Shown here piece after piece: positions 63,033 to 64,000 of a DNA stretch of 64,000 nt. Below the pieces are notes generated by a model, which saw only the letters and a list, made by a program, of their open reading frames with translations, made no database searches and was not told the origin of the DNA. A program made the position numbers and the translations under genes. Numbering within the stretch: position 1 is the stretch's first letter; each line of letters starts with the position of its first letter. Origin of the DNA: Paracoccaceae bacterium (GTDB taxonomy: Bacteria > Pseudomonadota > Alphaproteobacteria > Rhodobacterales > Rhodobacteraceae); assembly GCA_013214575.1 (NCBI GenBank), contig JABSSD010000008.1, positions 1 through 64,000 on the forward strand. The letters run 5' to 3'.

Positions 63033-63491
63033 TCAAACCGGCAAGGCAGTGGTTTTGAAAACGGTCCGCAGTGCAAACGAGCTTTGCATCTGCGCCACCC
63101 CCGGCAGCCGGGCCAGATGCTGCCGGTGAATACGGGCAAAATCATCGGTGTTCTCAGACACCACCTTAAGCAGGTAATCCGCCGATCCGGCCATCAGATG
63201 GCACTCCAGCACATCCGGGATTCGCGCCACCGCCCGCTCAAAGGCATCCAGCACCTCATCCGCCTGACCAGACAGGGTGATCTCAACAAAAACCGTGCTG
63301 GGCACCTGCATCTTGCGGGCATCCAGCAGGGCCACGTAGTTGCGGATATAGCCGTCACTCTCTAGACGTTGCACCCTGCGGTGGCAGGCCGAGGCCGACA
63401 GGTTCACCAGCTCGCTCAGGTCCGCATTGGAAATCCGCCCCTGTTTTTGCAACACCGTAAGGATGCGACGATCCGTTTGATCTAGTGACAT
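63033..63491 (-). CDS. Lrp/AsnC family transcriptional regulator
   Basis: A 152-residue regulator with an N-terminal helix-turn-helix (RISNADLSELVNLSASACHR) and a C-terminal RAM domain (VLECHLMAGSADYLLKVV). It is divergent from alanine dehydrogenase with only 136 bases between, the usual layout of an Lrp-type activator of ald (AldR-like). Two matching 13-base sites lie in the spacer. Confidence 0.92.
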   Translation of the reverse strand: MSLDQTDRRILTVLQKQGRISNADLSELVNLSASACHRRVQRLESDGYIRNYVALLDARKMQVPSTVFVEITLSGQADEVLDAFERAVARIPDVLECHLMAGSADYLLKVVSENTDDFARIHRQHLARLPGVAQMQSSFALRTVFKTTALPV

Positions 63492-63496
63492 TTTGG

Positions 63497-63541
63497 CGAA
63501 GATCCTTGCTCAGTTTAGGCCTTATAGTCGAAGATCCTTCG
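63497..63541. promoter_or_regulatory. Paired candidate operators for the Lrp-type regulator
   Basis: CGAAGATCCTTGC (63497-63509) and CGAAGATCCTTCG (63529-63541) are direct repeats; the second is a full palindrome around ATC. Their spacing of 32 bases is about three helical turns, which suits an octameric Lrp protein. Confidence 0.6.
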
Positions 63542-63627
63542 AATCACAGGTTTTTATTTCGCCCGAAAAAGCAGCAAACACCAGAGTTGTGCCTGTATCC
63601 TGCTCCTAAGATTTTGGAGGATACACA

Positions 63628-64000
63628 ATGAAAATCGGCTGCCCCGCAGAAATTAAACCACAGGAATTCCGCGTTGGCATGACGCCCGACGCCGCCCGCG
63701 AAGCGGTCAATCAGGGCCATCAGGTGCTGATCCAGCAAGGGGCCGGCATGGGGTCGGGCTTTTCCGACGCTGACTATGCCACCGCAGGCGCAAACATCAT
63801 CACCACCGCCGAGGAAATCTTTGCCACGGCGGACATGATCGTCAAGGTCAAGGAGCCCCAGCCCGGTGAGCGCAAGATGCTGCGCGAGGGCCAGTTGCTG
63901 TTCACCTATCTGCACCTGGCACCGGACCCCGAGCAGACCCACGATCTGCTGGAATCGGGCTGCACCGCCATTGCCTATGAGACCGTCACCGATGATCGCG
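63628..64000 (+). CDS. ald: Alanine dehydrogenase, N-terminal part (cut by window edge)
   Basis: The first 124 residues are in view, starting [20 protein letters not shown] and including [25 protein letters not shown] and [10 protein letters not shown]. This is the substrate domain of L-alanine dehydrogenase, which deaminates alanine to pyruvate with NAD+. The similar transhydrogenase alpha subunit is less likely because FRVGMTP and FTYLHLA follow the Ald pattern. GGAGGATACACA precedes the ATG. Confidence 0.9.
   Translation, partial: MKIGCPAEIKPQEFRVGMTPDAAREAVNQGHQVLIQQGAGMGSGFSDADYATAGANIITTAEEIFATADMIVKVKEPQPGERKMLREGQLLFTYLHLAPDPEQTHDLLESGCTAIAYETVTDDR

Noticed and set aside
1-64000. CRISPR array, tRNA, 16S/23S rRNA or prophage
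   Set aside because: No regularly spaced repeats, tRNA-like cloverleaf, rRNA signature or phage structural gene was recognised on either strand; the only structured RNA gene identified with confidence is the 4.5S RNA.

Overview
The window reads as chromosomal DNA of a marine alphaproteobacterium of the Rhodobacterales (Roseobacter/Rhodobacter group). The evidence is a GC-rich composition, FNR-type boxes beside ccoNOQP, ccoGHIS, fnrL and hemN, a membrane-anchored cytochrome c, a TrcR (DUF1013) regulator, a COQ9 protein, tightly packed operons, and many products typical of the group. Genus assignment is not possible by reading alone.

Layout. 1-611 is insertion-sequence debris: an IS110-type transposase tail and a truncated IS30-type transposase. 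888-9461 holds moaD/moaE, pgsA and uvrC, a PTR1-like reductase, an operon of S49 peptidase, zinc-ribbon membrane protein and CaCA antiporter, and a two-gene ABC-2 exporter. 9586-13811 holds a CoxG-like protein, an EamA permease, a non-decarboxylating thiolase and a CaiB/BaiF CoA-transferase. 14162-17354 is heme synthesis (hemE, hemC, hemF) with a degenerate SDR upstream of hemF. 18278-21994 carries an RsmC-like methyltransferase, clpS, a CHMI-like tautomerase and a D,D-carboxypeptidase with a SPOR domain.

The centre (22596-35847) is a microaerobic respiration block: ccoGHIS, ccoNOQP, a universal stress protein, fnrL and anaerobic hemN. Three near-perfect FNR boxes (26913, 32688, 34440) tie it together; a weaker one lies before hemC. 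A REP-associated tyrosine transposase flanked by inverted REP hairpins sits at the 3' end of ccoS.

35932-41624 is a yejABEF-type peptide importer. 41955-52842 holds cytochrome c, pheA, nudC, a CpdB-like phosphoesterase, the 4.5S SRP RNA, rsgA, a tyrosine phosphatase, and the dnaX-ybaB-traB/gumN-recR run, which continues to 53435. After recR lies a decayed MFS transporter. The right end carries trcR, RNase T2, DUF2189, a quinone oxidoreductase, COQ9, rpsU, ppk2, a GMC oxidoreductase, and an Lrp regulator divergent from a truncated alanine dehydrogenase.

The least explained signals are two families of dispersed hairpins. One is the REP family (core GGTGCGTG-N2-4-CACGCACC), which has a resident transposase with an altered HUH motif. 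The other is a four-copy two-stem element with repeated CTCCCG boxes at 888, 7541, 7695 and 58628; three copies lie in the same orientation at or near the 3' end of a gene. No tRNA, 16S/23S rRNA, CRISPR array, prophage or obvious defence system was recognised.
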